From: Catonia carolina
Lineage: Eukaryota > Arthropoda > Insecta > Hemiptera > Achilidae
Assembly (NCBI GenBank): GCA_035578175.1
Contig: JAQMRL010000007.1
Location: forward strand, 51,055,227-51,119,226
DNA length: 64,000 bases
Reading direction: 5' to 3'
Part shown: in pieces, positions 33,292-44,042 of the stretch
How the letters are laid out: each line of letters starts with the position of its first letter
Numbering within the stretch: position 1 is the stretch's first letter
Notes under the pieces: generated by a model
Database searches by the model: none
The model's input: the letters and a program-made list of their open reading frames with translations, nothing else
What the model was told of the DNA's origin: nothing
Made by a program: the position numbers and the translations under genes

Positions 33292-33660
33292 AGGAAGAGG
33301 TGATGCATCATGTCACTAATTATCAGATTTTTATGGGTGTCAGAGTATATAAAGCACTACCAAATAGCAGAAAGGATTGTGGAGGAAGCCAAAGTCCACC
33401 AAGGGCTATAAAGCTACAAGCTTATGGAAACTTAAAGTCTGGGACGGGTTTAAATATTAAATCTATAGTACATGAATTTAAGAAGTACATATCTTCATGA
33501 TATTTTTACTTTTAAATAATTTTATACATACTTCTCCGTTCGTCTTATGCTCCAGTCTTAAATTTTGTTTATCAACTATGTCATGTCATCTTACACGCTT
33601 CAATTACTTATAGTTCTTTCTTTGTACATTTTTAAAGTGATAATGTATGTAAAGCAAATA
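33292..33660 (+). pseudogene. LINE 3' end fragment (tentative)
   Basis: The frame 33300-33500 contains GVRVYKALPNS and ends FKKYISS, the closing pattern of several non-LTR retrotransposon ORFs, and is followed by an AT-rich trailer. The evidence is only this motif spacing. Confidence 0.35.
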
Positions 33661-34153
33661 AGCGTTTTATAGAATTAAATTTCCACATTCGCAACACAAG
33701 AAACAGAAGTGGTAACTATGAGACATGAGATAGTATTAGACCACGATAAGCTGCTGTTATCAATTTTTTGTCATTTAATCTGGCGATTCGTTTTAACTCT
33801 AATACCCCAGATGTGGTATTGTGTATTATGAAATATAAGTTTTGAATTTTATGTTTATTTCACCGTCGTTAAACCATAAGTTACAATTTTTTTGTGACAT
33901 TTATTATTATTTTTTTTAGAATTACATGTTTTCAGCTGGATGTAATCATACAGAAGAAGAATCAAGCAATATTAAAAGTACGTTTCGCTTGTTAACTTTA
34001 GTATCCAAAGTTTCATCCAAGCAATCCGAGTATTTTAGCGACAATTTACAATTTTCTGCAAAAATCCGTATTTTCAATGAAAGAATATATATGTTTTAGG
34101 TCAAAAATACATTGAATGTAACAAAAATTGCAAAAAATAAAAAGAATATACAA
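33661..34153. other. No gene seen
   Basis: AT-rich unassigned sequence. TTATCAATTTTTTGTCATTTAATCTGG at about 33754 resembles 4396-4425, suggesting an old unnamed repeat. Confidence 0.4.
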
Positions 34154-35207
34154 TTTTTACTTTCTCTTGCCTATATGAATATATAGGAAGGAAAGTATTG
34201 TTTTCATGTCGATTTTTCGAAATCGAGTTTTCACCGGATCTATACGTTTTCAGACCCCCTGAACCCAAAAAACATGTTTTTAGCGATTGTTCTGTGTGTG
34301 TGTCTGTGTGTGTGTGTGTCTGTGTGTCTGTGTGTCTGTGTGTCTGTGTGTCTGTGTATGAACAGAATATCTCAAGAACGGAACATCGTACGAACTTGAA
34401 ACTTGAAACTTAAGTTACATACTACTACCGGACGCGACACGAACATTTTCATCAAAATCGGTCAACCGGAAGTAGTAGTTTATTCGTATAATTTTTCAGT
34501 TTTTTGCGATTTTCTCAAAAACTGGTCCTACAATTTTTTTTAAAATCACCTATTTTACTCAATTTTTTATTCTCTACAAGATAGGGTAGGCGCCATGTTT
34601 GCTGAAATTCTCGGTGAGGCTGTTTTCACGTAAAAACGTTGTTTTTTTAAGATTACGGCTTTAATATAAATTTTAGCGCAAAAACTTATATAATAAAAGT
34701 TGTAGAGAATTTAAAAACCTACAACTTCTATTTCAAACATTTTTTTGTATAACGCTTAGTTTAGCGGTAATTTGCGATTTTCTGTTTTTTTCTCACGAAA
34801 ACGTGAGAAAAATCGATTTTTTTAACATTTCGGCCTTAGTATGCATTTTACGACAAAAGTGTATATAATTTAATTTATAGAAAATTAAAAGATCTACAAC
34901 TTTTATTTAAAGCATTTTTCTCTACAGAGCCTAGTTTAGAGAGAAAGAGTGATTTTCCGTATTTCTAAGCCAAACTGAGGTTGATTTTCATTTTGCGTCT
35001 TTCATATGTGATTAAAATTAGGTTATGTTTGTTGAGGTTAGTTTTTTGTTTATTTCTTATGTTTTATTACTAATGTTAGGTTTATTGTTAATTATTTGTA
35101 TTTAGATTTTCTAATGTTTTCTAATATTTTATTACTAATATTACGTTTATTGTTAATTATTTATATTGGCAAGAGAAAGTTGTGTGAGTGTTTCACACCA
35201 GATTTTT
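34154..35207 (+). mobile_element. rep-B, full-length copy with internal duplication
   Basis: Both ends are complete. The copy is ~70 bp longer than others because the block ending in TTATTACTAATRTTA/TTGTTAATTATTT is repeated at about 35090-35165 just before the right subterminal repeat. TG tract with TGTC steps at 34290-34360. Confidence 0.9.
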
Positions 35208-35267
35208 GACTTTAATATTATGACATTTGGATAATATGGGGAACATAGGCTATATAATAACATATTG

Positions 35268-35647
35268 CATATAACATATAAATTATTTGCACTCGATCTG
35301 TCAGTTCCAGGGCTACAAAACAAAAGTTCTGTTTCTTATCACACAGTTAGCCAATTATATAACTGAAGCATTTAAAAATAGAAAAGGTAAAGGTGTAAAA
35401 GACACTAATCAGAGTAAAGTAATCCTCTGAAAGTAATGAATTTATCGTACAGCCAGATCCTTTGGTGAACGAAGTGAAGGTGTCATTTGCAGGGTGGAAA
35501 GTAGATGCTTTTCAGAGGGCCTGGCATGCTGATAAGCATACTTTTTCACTCAGTGAGGAAGGCAAATGTAAACCACTTCACTCCTCGTTTTAATTAGTAA
35601 AGCCTCTGGAGGTACAAAGTAGCCTTTCGGCTGATGACCTAAACCAC
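35268..35647 (+). mobile_element. SINE-C copy 4
   Basis: Flanked by a perfect 9-bp duplication AACATATTG (35259-35267 and 35648-35656). The 5' end is diverged or truncated before AATTATTTGCACTCGATCTG; the 3' end GATGACCTAAACCACAAC is intact. Confidence 0.8.
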
Positions 35648-35828
35648 AACATATTGTGACAATATCGAAGAAGAGCTATGTTTCGCGAAATTTCTAGTAC
35701 TTCATTCATAAAATGGTAAAGAGTAGATAATAGAGTGAAAAAGTAACAATAGGGTTAGTTATAAAAGGATACCTATTTATAAAGGGTCTTTGTTGTACAA
35801 CTATTTGTGAAAGGGTCGGTTGATTACC

Positions 35829-36319
35829 TGTAACACCTTTTATTCTATTATTGACTTGTTTACAATAGTTAAGATTTTTCCAGTAAAAAGGGTTTTTTGT
35901 ACTTTATTATTTGTATGGAATTTCTCTGCTTTTCTGGAATTATCTTTATGACTACTTATATAAAGAGCCCCTCGGCGGTCAGTGAGTTAGTATTAGTTTG
36001 ATCTTTGACAAGTGTTTATTTACGTGGCTATCGGTACGATTGGATCAGGTCAACGTACTTGGGTATTGTGTTGGTCAACTATTATTATTCAGTTTTATTG
36101 TATGTGCATTGTGTATTTAGTTTCATTGTGTATGTGCATTCCACATAATTGTTGTAAGTAGTATTAAGTAAATTATTAAGTTATTTATTGTATTACTTCA
36201 TCATAATTAGTTTATTATTTATTTTGTAAATCTTTTAGTTGTAATAAATACTTGTAATTGTAAACTTTAGTGCATTAATCACCTAGATCCCGAAATGGAC
36301 CTTAGCGATAAGTGTCACA
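35829..36319 (+). repeat. Putative solo LTR (copy 1)
   Basis: Begins TGTAACACC and ends AAGTGTCACA. Internally it has TATATAAAGAGCCCC at about 35958, a downstream GTCAGTGAGTTAGT, and AATAAATACTTG about 80 bp before the end. The last ~85 bp matches 52900-52983 in order (AATAAATA, then GATCCCGAAA-GGACCT, then ATAAGTGTCACA). Two dispersed copies with TATA and polyadenylation signals suggest LTRs, but no flanking duplication was found, so ends are uncertain. Confidence 0.5.
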
Positions 36320-37360
36320 ATATTAAAATAATAATAATAATCATAACGGTAATAATGGTAATCATAATCATAATGGTGAGTTTTGACCAGTATAATTTAT
36401 TCCTTTCTGAAATAGCGGCTAGTCTACCTTCGCGTTTGACCTTCTAGTACAGGGTAGAGTAGTCCATTGTGCTATATTATTTCATTTTGTATTTATTTAT
36501 GTGAAATATACTTTGTGTTTTATTATTCTCTTATATTCGTTATCTTTCGAGAATGCTCTATTTGTCGATACATAAAAGCCGTTACACTTATGTGAGTTTT
36601 GGTTAACCCATTTGTTAAATTGGTATTTAGTGAAATGAGTTTTTAGAAACCAGTATGTACATAACACGTTGCGTATTGAAGCTGTTCCTTCGTGACGGGT
36701 AGTTAGTGTATACACTGCAATTGTTTTGGTCTTTAAGTAAGAATTAATAAATTATTTAGTTGGAAAAAAATAGTTTTTATTTAAGTTTAGTAAGTCTTAG
36801 TAAGTTTAGTAAGTTTTAGAACATTTTATAAAAAAATTAATCTGTTCTTAAGTTAAGTAGGTCATATAGTTGTCTACTTGTAGAAACTGTAGTAATTTAT
36901 GTAATTAAGTTTTAAATAAATATTTATCAAAATTTTAAAGGAAGTTTTAATATTTAGAGATAAATTATCTGGAACGAACCCGGAATAAACGTCACAATAC
37001 TCTCTCACTCAACCCTTAATTGACAATATTTTACAAAATATACGTTAAAAAATCTATTTTCCTAAATGTTCAGTCTTCAACTGCATATAATAAAAATAAA
37101 CGATACAAAAAATAAAGACAAAGCGACACGATTTTTCATTTTAACATTTTTAATATTTAATGTTTTTCTATAAAATAAAATATTTATGAAAGCTTAGCGA
37201 AACAAAAGAGGTACGCTAATACAATAACTAAATTTACAACTTATATGGCGATGTTGTGCAGAAAATAAAGCAATAAATGTTTAATAGAATTTATTAGAAA
37301 ATATGTAACATATATAAAATAAAATACTACAATATTTACAGATATCGATTGTTATTATTT
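36320..37360. other. No gene seen; possible third LTR relative
   Basis: An (AAT)n/(TAATCA)n stretch lies at 36322-36375. Near 36960-36995 GGAACGAACCCGGAATAAACGTCACAA resembles the ends of the putative solo LTRs, but the upstream part does not align by eye. Confidence 0.35.
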
Positions 37361-37362
37361 AG

Positions 37363-37724
37363 GCCATCAGTTATCATTTTTTTATGACGTGTTATACCGA
37401 TATGTAAAAATAAGAACTGCAAACAACTCTTTTATAGATTTTCTTTATTCACTCAAATTAGATATTACACAAAAGTTTAAACCAATGAACAGAATTCAAG
37501 TTTTGGATTTTCTAAGAAAAATGCGCTCCAAATATTTGCGTCAGAAAGAAACAGAAACCGTATTGCTTTTAAAATTAATTCACATTTCTAAGTATCAAAA
37601 TCCTATTCAGAACTATTGTGAACCAATACATATTATAACACCTGACCCTAAGTTCGTTAGGAATCTGGGCATGATAAATAATAAACTAACGCCCTTTAAA
37701 CTTACAACAATTAGTTACAACTAA
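37363..37724 (+). other. BESS-like C-terminal frame (exon or pseudogene)
   Basis: An open frame preceded by an acceptor-like TTATTATTTAG (37352-37362) runs to a TAA at 37722-37724. It contains SFIDFLYSLKLDI followed by NRIQVLDFLRKMRSKYL, which fits the two-helix BESS motif found at the C-terminus of insect MADF-BESS transcription regulators. There is no suitable upstream ATG, so it would be a terminal exon with the MADF domain elsewhere. No other exon was recognised nearby and no strong polyadenylation signal follows, so a relic is equally possible. Confidence 0.35.
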
Positions 37725-37879
37725 TTATCAAACTTAGACTACTAACAAGTACAATTCAATTAAATACAAAATTTAAGCTTAAACCAAACTTGACTAACCA
37801 TAGAATACTGTCAATAAGAACCAAAACAATTTATTTTCCCGTCCACAACAAATTGCTACCATCGCAGGCACACGCACTA

Positions 37880-38843
37880 CGAAAGGCGTTCAAAAAGTTC
37901 CCGGAATTGCATTACCGTTGCTAAACAAGCGAAAAGATAGCCCATCTAGCCATATGATTGTGTGCACACTCTGTTTGAACATGTTTGTACAGCGTGTAGT
38001 AGTGTCAGAGCTCCATTTGACGCGGATGTGATTAGTTGTCAGTCAATACGACGTCGCAGTTTGAACAGCGTGCGAAAATCAAGTTCATATGGAAATTGGG
38101 AATTCGGCTTCAGAGACGCTGTTAGCTCTGCAGAAAGTTTACGGTGATAATGCAATTAAAAAATTCACTGTTTACGATTGATTTGCACGGTTTAAGAAAG
38201 GGCAGGAAACGTTAGAGGATGACGAGCGCAGCGGGACATCACCGTCGACATCCTGAAATGACGAAATGATTGCAAAAATGAAACAACTGATTCTAGATGA
38301 TTGAAGAATGACAATCACGGAGTTGGTGAACGAAGTTGGTATCTTACAGGGAACAAATTCATGATATTTAACGCGATGAAGATGAGAAACGTCAGGTCAG
38401 TGCGAAGTTTGTTCCAAGGCTGCTACTGAACACGAATCAGATGGAATGTCACACGACAATCGCCGGCGAGCTGTTTCAGATAAGTTTGAAAGACCCTTCA
38501 TTCCTCCAACAGATCGTCATTGGTGATTAGTCTTGGGTGTTTGCCTACTACCCGGAGACAAAACAGCAATCGTCGAAGTGGCACACAACATCGTCTCCCA
38601 GACCAAAGAAAGACATCGAATCAAATGCGTCGGCTCAGCTCCAAAAGATTCCGAAAGAAGCCTTCTACCAACATTGGTAAGAAGCTGCTTCCAACATTGG
38701 GACAATCGATGGAGAAAGTGTGTGTGTGTGTGTGTGTATGTGTGCAAGGGCCCTTCTCAGAAGGTGATTAGGTAAAGATTGTCATAGGTCACACTATTAG
38801 CACACTGAATCACTATTCCGGGAACTTTTTGAACACATTTCCG
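37880..38843 (+). mobile_element. Mariner element, internally deleted
   Basis: The 964-bp element lies between TA (37878-37879 and 38844-38845). Its inverted ends share GTTCAAAAAGTTCCCGGAAT. It encloses a mariner transposase remnant and a (GT)n tract at 38718-38742. Confidence 0.8.
38090..38770 (+). pseudogene. Mariner transposase remnant
   Basis: The N-terminal helix-turn-helix region can be read with interruptions (ETLLALQKVYGDNAI-like, then FARFKKGQETLEDDERSG). SWVFAYYPETKQQSSKW follows, with the preceding first catalytic Asp replaced or shifted (GD-stop in place of GDE). The reading then jumps to the C-terminal AFYQHW and CFQHWDNRWRKCV segments, so the second and third Asp region is deleted. 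Stops occur at several places (for example TGA near 38177 and 38303). It cannot be active. Confidence 0.7.
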
Positions 38844-38845
38844 TA

Positions 38846-39284
38846 GTTAACGTAATGCAGAACCTGTCGCGTATTTACACTGTCTCGAACGGCCCGACAA
38901 CACTTTTTCTTCACAATTGAATTATTGACTTAAAACTGACCGACTACAAAAGCACTGTTTTCATACCTGCAATCTGATAGTTAATCTAGACCCTTCGAAC
39001 ATTTTCTCCATTCTAGTAAAACACTGTTGAAGAAATCAAAACAAAAACAAGCGTTTCTACTAGTTTCGATTTCTTAGAACTCCTATTCAAAACATCTGAC
39101 TCATCGCAGTTGACTATCCTTGTTCAATACCCTCAGCCTATACAATATTACACAATTCTTACAATAAACAACCTATTTCATCAATCATTTCTAGACCACA
39201 ATAACTTAATACAATAATAATATTATTAAAACACAGGCAGCGAATGCAGGCCGCCAAATCTATTTAGAGAAACAGAGTTCATAA
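38846..39284. other. No gene seen
   Basis: Unassigned sequence between the mariner remnant and a LINE fragment. Confidence 0.4.
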
Positions 39285-40100
39285 CGAACATTAAGCCAGC
39301 ACCAAGAGAACTGCATGTGGATCAAGGAAAAATCAAGCAGATAAAGAAATTTGAATATCTTGGTGAGTGGATAGAACCCAATATCTCTGAAAGAGAAGCA
39401 AATAAATATCAAATTTAAATTTAATGTCAAATTTTTTTTGTTGCTTTGACATAAATGTCAAATGGAAGCAGCAAACCAAATGACTAAAGGTGTCTACAAC
39501 AGAAAACCCATATCTTTGAATGAAAAAGATCAGACATTATTGCACTGTCATCTGACTAAATACTATGCAGCGGAATGCCTCGCAATAAATAAGAATGGTC
39601 TCACCAAGAAACTGGAGATCAAGGAAAGAAGGATTTTGAGGAAAATCTTGGATCCTGTTAAAGACAATGGAGTGTATAGAAGATGGATTAATCATGATCT
39701 TTCAAAAATGTGAAAACAAATCACTGATGTAAAAAAAATACGAATTTCTTTTTACGGACACGTGGCACGGATGGACCCAGCGGGATTGTCCAATCAAATC
39801 CTGAAGTACTTTCAAAATTAAAAAACGAAGGTGTCATGGTTCAGTGAGGTGGCCAGAGATCTCGAGGAGTTTGGGTTTGCATATCAGGATATCCTGGAAC
39901 GTGATGTGCTAAAGAGAAAACTGTAAAAGCACTAAGGTTTCAAAGAAAAACCAAAGCTAAAAACAGGAAAGTGCGGACTGAGGAGAGGAATGAGCAGCAT
40001 AAGGAACGCACGAGGGAATACTGGGAAAAGATCTAAGTCCGAGGAAGACAGTTGATATGACGTGGTCCTTAGTGGGCCGAATCGAAAAATAATAATAATA
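39285..40100 (+). pseudogene. LINE ORF C-terminal pseudogene with AAT tail
   Basis: Reading across frames gives EFITNIKPAPRELHVD and KKFEYLGEWIEPN, then a ~40-bp AT-rich insertion (39418-39458). The open stretch 39462-39713 includes KKLEIKERRILRKILDP, and RISFYGHVARMDP and later RKIIIII close it before (AAT)n at about 40088-40103. It is the 3' portion of a non-LTR retrotransposon related to, but distinct from, the 16.8 kb copy. Several stops break it. Confidence 0.7.
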
Positions 40101-40289
40101 ATTAGGCAATAATAGGCTATATATTTTCTTATATAACAATGCATAGTAGGCCTAATATAAGTCTAGTTGTTTAAAAACGTTATTTGTACTAATGTATAAT
40201 TAAAGAATTAGAAAAAGCAGAAAAATAATTTCAACAATCATAATGGGTTCATAAATTCAAATTTAAAATAAAAAGATTTACAAATATAT

Positions 40290-40610
40290 CAAAATACATT
40301 GGATTAAATAAGAAGGAGAAGAATGAAATTCTAGGGACATCTGGTAAGGACGAACCAAGAAATACTTGACAAAAAATACATCTGAAAATTTGAAGGAATT
40401 AAAAAATAAATCACGATGGTTCAAAGAAATAGAAAATACTTAATAATACTTAACATAGATACATGTAATACAAAACCGAAAAAACCATAAAAAAATCAAA
40501 GAACATAAAGGTTTTCAAGAAAAAATGTTGAGGAAAAGTCGAGAATAAAAACTCGACCAAGAAAAGTAGAGAAGTAAAACTCATATATATGTCTAAATAC
40601 CGTAGTCCTA
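40290..40610 (+). pseudogene. LINE ORF C-terminal fragment
   Basis: The segment RRRMKFXGHLVRTNQEILDK, with one stop at X, parallels the KRRLKFYGHLYRM segment of the 16.8 kb LINE, and the following sequence remains weakly alignable up to KTRPRKVEK. Short and broken. Confidence 0.4.
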
Positions 40611-40629
40611 AGTAGACTGAAACAAAATT

Positions 40630-40705
40630 AAAAAATCGGCTGTGAAACACTCACCAGAATTTCTCTTGCCAATGTAAAAAATTTAACCTATGAGTCAACA
40701 ATGTA
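40630..40705 (-). mobile_element. Outer rep-B copy, part 1 (right terminus)
   Basis: AAAAATCGGCTGTGAAACAC and TTTCTCTTGCCAATG mark the right end of a reverse rep-B copy that is broken at 40705 by the Tigger element. It continues at 43630-44042 and 45018-45070. Confidence 0.8.
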
Positions 40706-41020
40706 CAGTATAACTTGGTTATTTCGAACTCGGATAATTCGAATTTTTGGATAATTCGAATAAACTGGTATTCCCCTTGAAAAGCATATTTAAATCTGAA
40801 CAAAAATGGTATGCCTAATTCGAAGTTAAAATTATGTTATTTGGTTTTCGAAGTTTTTCAAAGAAAGAATAAAAATGTTTGTTTAGCTAGGTTTTTCGTA
40901 AACAGGTTCTGTAATAAAATTATTTCGACCTGCTGCGTTTGGGTTGAAAATAGACACAATAGAGTGTCAGTTATTAGTGCGTAATAAGCCTAATCTACGG
41001 AATTCCAGCCAGTATGCCGT

Positions 41021-41090
41021 ATAGGCTTTGAACACTGTAAAGTGAATTTCACTTTCACACGTCTGTGTGAAAGTGAAAATCAAAGCCTAT
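41021..41090. repeat. Hairpin with GTCT loop (small)
   Basis: Arms TTTCACTTTCACAC (41047-41060) and its exact complement (41065-41078) flank the loop GTCT. An outer pair ATAGGCTTTGA (41021-41031) and TCAAAGCCTAT (41080-41090) also pairs perfectly, with extra bases bulged on the left. Confidence 0.9.
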
Positions 41091-41234
41091 GAAAAAAACA
41101 GATAAAATAAATATTATAAAATATAAGGCATATAGGAATATAGGTATATAGGTAATAAAATAAAATATGTATTTGAAAAATTTTATTGAAATTTATTGGA
41201 AATTTATTGGTTTGGGCTTCTGAATGAATTTTTT

Positions 41235-41348
41235 AAGAATGTGGGTGTAAATTTAACTAGGGAAATCCCAAACCGATCATACAGTGCAGGTCTCTGCACT
41301 GTATGATCGGTTTGGGATTTCCCTAGTTAAATTTACACCCACATTCTT
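41235..41348. repeat. Perfect 55-bp inverted repeat, 4-nt GTCT loop
   Basis: Positions 41235-41289 are the exact reverse complement of 41294-41348 across all 55 bases, with loop GTCT at 41290-41293. It lies in the untranslated leader of the Tigger element, about 200 bp before the transposase start. Confidence 0.95.
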
Positions 41349-41549
41349 GAACCGTTTTCAGTCACAGCACAGTAGGCCTACTGTAGAGTATAGACGAGTG
41401 CATACGGTGTGTAGAATTTGTGTTGTACAATTTACATACAGTAGTGCTACAGTACTTTATTTTAACTAGGTACAGTACATTTCAGTACTACTGAATTGTT
41501 TTCGTTTCAGTTAAGAGTTTACGTGCAGTGCGGTTAAGTTCATTTAACA

Positions 41550-43138
41550 ATGGCTAAGCTTGGTCCGTATGAGAGTTTAACTTTGGACGAAAAAGTTAAA
41601 GTGATTCAAGATGTGGAACGCGGTACAAAAAGAAAGTATGACATAGCTAAAGAATACGGAATTTTACCGAACACTTTATCGTCTTTCTTAAAAAATAAAA
41701 ACACAATTATGGAAAACTGGAATCAAAAAAACGGAAAATGTCGAAAGCGGGTAAGAACAGCCGAATATCCTGCAGTAGACGATTGTGTTTTGAAGTGGTT
41801 CAAGCAAGCTCGCGACCAAGTGATTCCTTTAAGTGGAACAATAATTCGTGCAAAAGCAGAAGAATTTGCAGAAAATTTAGACATTCGGGATTTTAAAGCA
41901 TGTACCGGTTGGTTTTCGGGGTTTAAAGGCAGAAATGCGATTTCTTTTCGAAATGTATGTGGTGAGAGCGAATCAGTGAGCAGCCGTTTAGTAGATAAGT
42001 GGCAAGTTGATTTTAAAAAAATTATCGAAAATTATCAACCGAAAAATATTTTTAATGTAGACGAAACCGGGCTATTCTTTAAGTGTTTACCCAACAAAAC
42101 ATTTTCGTTTAGAAACTACAAGTGCAGTGGGGGGGAAGAATAGTAAAGAAAGGATAACAATTTTGGTAGGCTCAAATATGGATGGGTCAGAAAAATTACA
42201 GCTTTTAATGATTGGCAAATCTGCATAGCCGAGAGCTTTAAATCTGTTAAAAGTTTACCGGTGATTTACGAAGCCAACAGAAAAGCTCGGATGACAGCTG
42301 CATTGTTCGAGAAATGGCTTCTGAATCTGGACAAAAAATTCGGTCGGGAAAGAGAAAAATTTTATTGTTTATCGACAACTGCACGGCTCACAACAACCTT
42401 CCATCGCTGAAGTGGATTAAAGTTGAATACTTTCCGCCCAACATGACCTCAGTTGTTCAACCTATGGGCCAAGGGGTTATTAAAAATCTGAATCATTTTT
42501 ACCGTCGACAGGTTGTTATAAAAATCTTAGGAGCAACGGATAAAACCCCAATTAATGTGTTGGACGCAGCTGAAATGATACATAACGCATGGAACAAAGT
42601 TACAGCTTCTACGATAGCACACTGTTTCAGGGCTGCTGGTTTCAAGGTAGAAAATGATGAGGCTAATTCTTCTAAAGGAGATATTGTCTATAACACTACT
42701 GAAGAACACGACAATCCAAACTGCTACAGAATATGCGACGAAAATATTACACCTTCAGATGGCTAGGAGGATTTAAATGTTGATGAAAGCTACGAAGCGT
42801 ATTTGAATGTTGATGCTGACGTCGCCATCTGTGGAACTCTGACAGATGGGGAAATTCTCGAAGAAGTGATACAAAATACCCAGGAATCGTCTAATGAAGA
42901 AGAAAATCAAGACCTCCAACCCAAGAAACCGATTCCATCCACTTCTGAAGCAGTTTTGATGATCGCGGGCTTAAAAAGATTTGTCGAAGCTCAGTCTAAC
43001 GTTAATTATGAAATATTTTGTGCTGTGAGTGAATTAGAAGATTTTGTTCAGTGTTCTCTAAGAAATCAAAAACAAACAAAGATTACACAGTTTTTTTACT
43101 CATCGACAGTAGTAGCTTTGCTACAATCAGCCACGTGA
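41550..43138 (+). pseudogene. Tigger/pogo transposase pseudogene
   Basis: The ATG at 41550 opens a CENP-B/psq-type helix-turn-helix (SLTLDEKVKVIQDVERG ... NTLSSFLKNK), a CENP-B HTH region ending GWFSGFKGRNAISFR, and the first catalytic Asp in IFNVDETGLFF. The frame breaks in a G run at 42127-42134, and at least two more shifts and a stop follow before 42345. The DDE core resumes with LLFIDNCTAHNN (second Asp). The third-Asp motif reads VVQPMGQGVIKNL, with Gly where pogo-family enzymes have Asp. A TAG at 42764-42766 interrupts the tail, which ends in QTKITQFF, a PCNA-binding (PIP-box) type motif known from pogo transposases. Inactive by several criteria. Confidence 0.85.
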
Positions 43139-43629
43139 GTTAAAAAAGTCTATTACTTTACTGATTCTATTTTATCCATTTGTTTACGACTGAATTATTA
43201 TTTATGCGTAATGTATTCAAATCTCTCTATTTCTTTTTTTATAAATTTTGTTGAATAATGTATATTCAATAACTTGCAGTACTGAATTTCAGTAATACAG
43301 TACATACTGAAGATACTGTACGTCTAATACTGTACTATAATGTATACTAAAATATGTAGCCTACTAGGTACCTACTTTACTTTAATAGTAATTATAGTTC
43401 ATTACTATAGTTTATAAATGAAATAAATCGGAGTTATTTGTGATATTGACGTTCTTCTACTTTATTTCTGTTATTAGTATACATAGTGTAGTACGTATAA
43501 CAAAAGTTCGAATTTTGTAATTTTTTTAACTTTACAATACTGTTCCATATGATGTTGGTTATTTCGAATTTTGGATAATTCGAACTTTTTTCCATTCCCC
43601 TTCAGGTTCGAATTAACCAAGTTTCACTG

Positions 43630-44042
43630 TAAAATGGAAAATATAACTTAATTTTAACCATGAGTAAATGACGCTAAATGAAAATCAACTTCTGTTTGAA
43701 CCTAAAAATACGAAAAATCACTAACTGACGCTACACTAGGCTCTGTAAAAAAGTGCTTGAAATAAGAGTATTTCGTTTTCTAAGGCAGCAATCTTGAAAA
43801 ATCACGTTTTCACCTATTTTAGTGAGCAAAATACAGAAAATTTGTAATTGATGCTAAACAAAGCGCTGTAGATAGAAATGTTTGAAATAAACTTGTAGGG
43901 TATTTTAATTTCCCACAACTTTGTTTATACATTTTCCCCCTAAAATGCATTTTAAGGCCGCAACAAATGTTTTTTACCATAACAGCACAGCCTCCCCAAT
44001 ATTTTCAGCAGACATACCAGTTACCCTATCGTGTATAGAATA
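43630..44042 (-). mobile_element. Outer rep-B copy, part 2
   Basis: Resumes after the Tigger element with TAAAATGGAAAATATAACTT and TTAACCATGAGTAAATGACG, and continues to CCTATCGTGTATAGAATAA, where a second rep-B copy is inserted. Confidence 0.75.

Larger units (their letters stand above)
40706..43629 (+). mobile_element. Tigger/pogo-type DNA transposon
   Basis: The 2924-bp element lies between TA (40704-40705 and 43630-43631), with inverted ends CAGTATAACTTGGTTATTTC and, inward from the right, CAGTGAAACTTGGTTAATTC. A second end repeat, GGATAATTCGAA, occurs near both ends (twice at left). It contains one degraded pogo-like transposase gene and two striking hairpins upstream of it. It is inserted in a rep-B copy. 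Confidence 0.9.
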
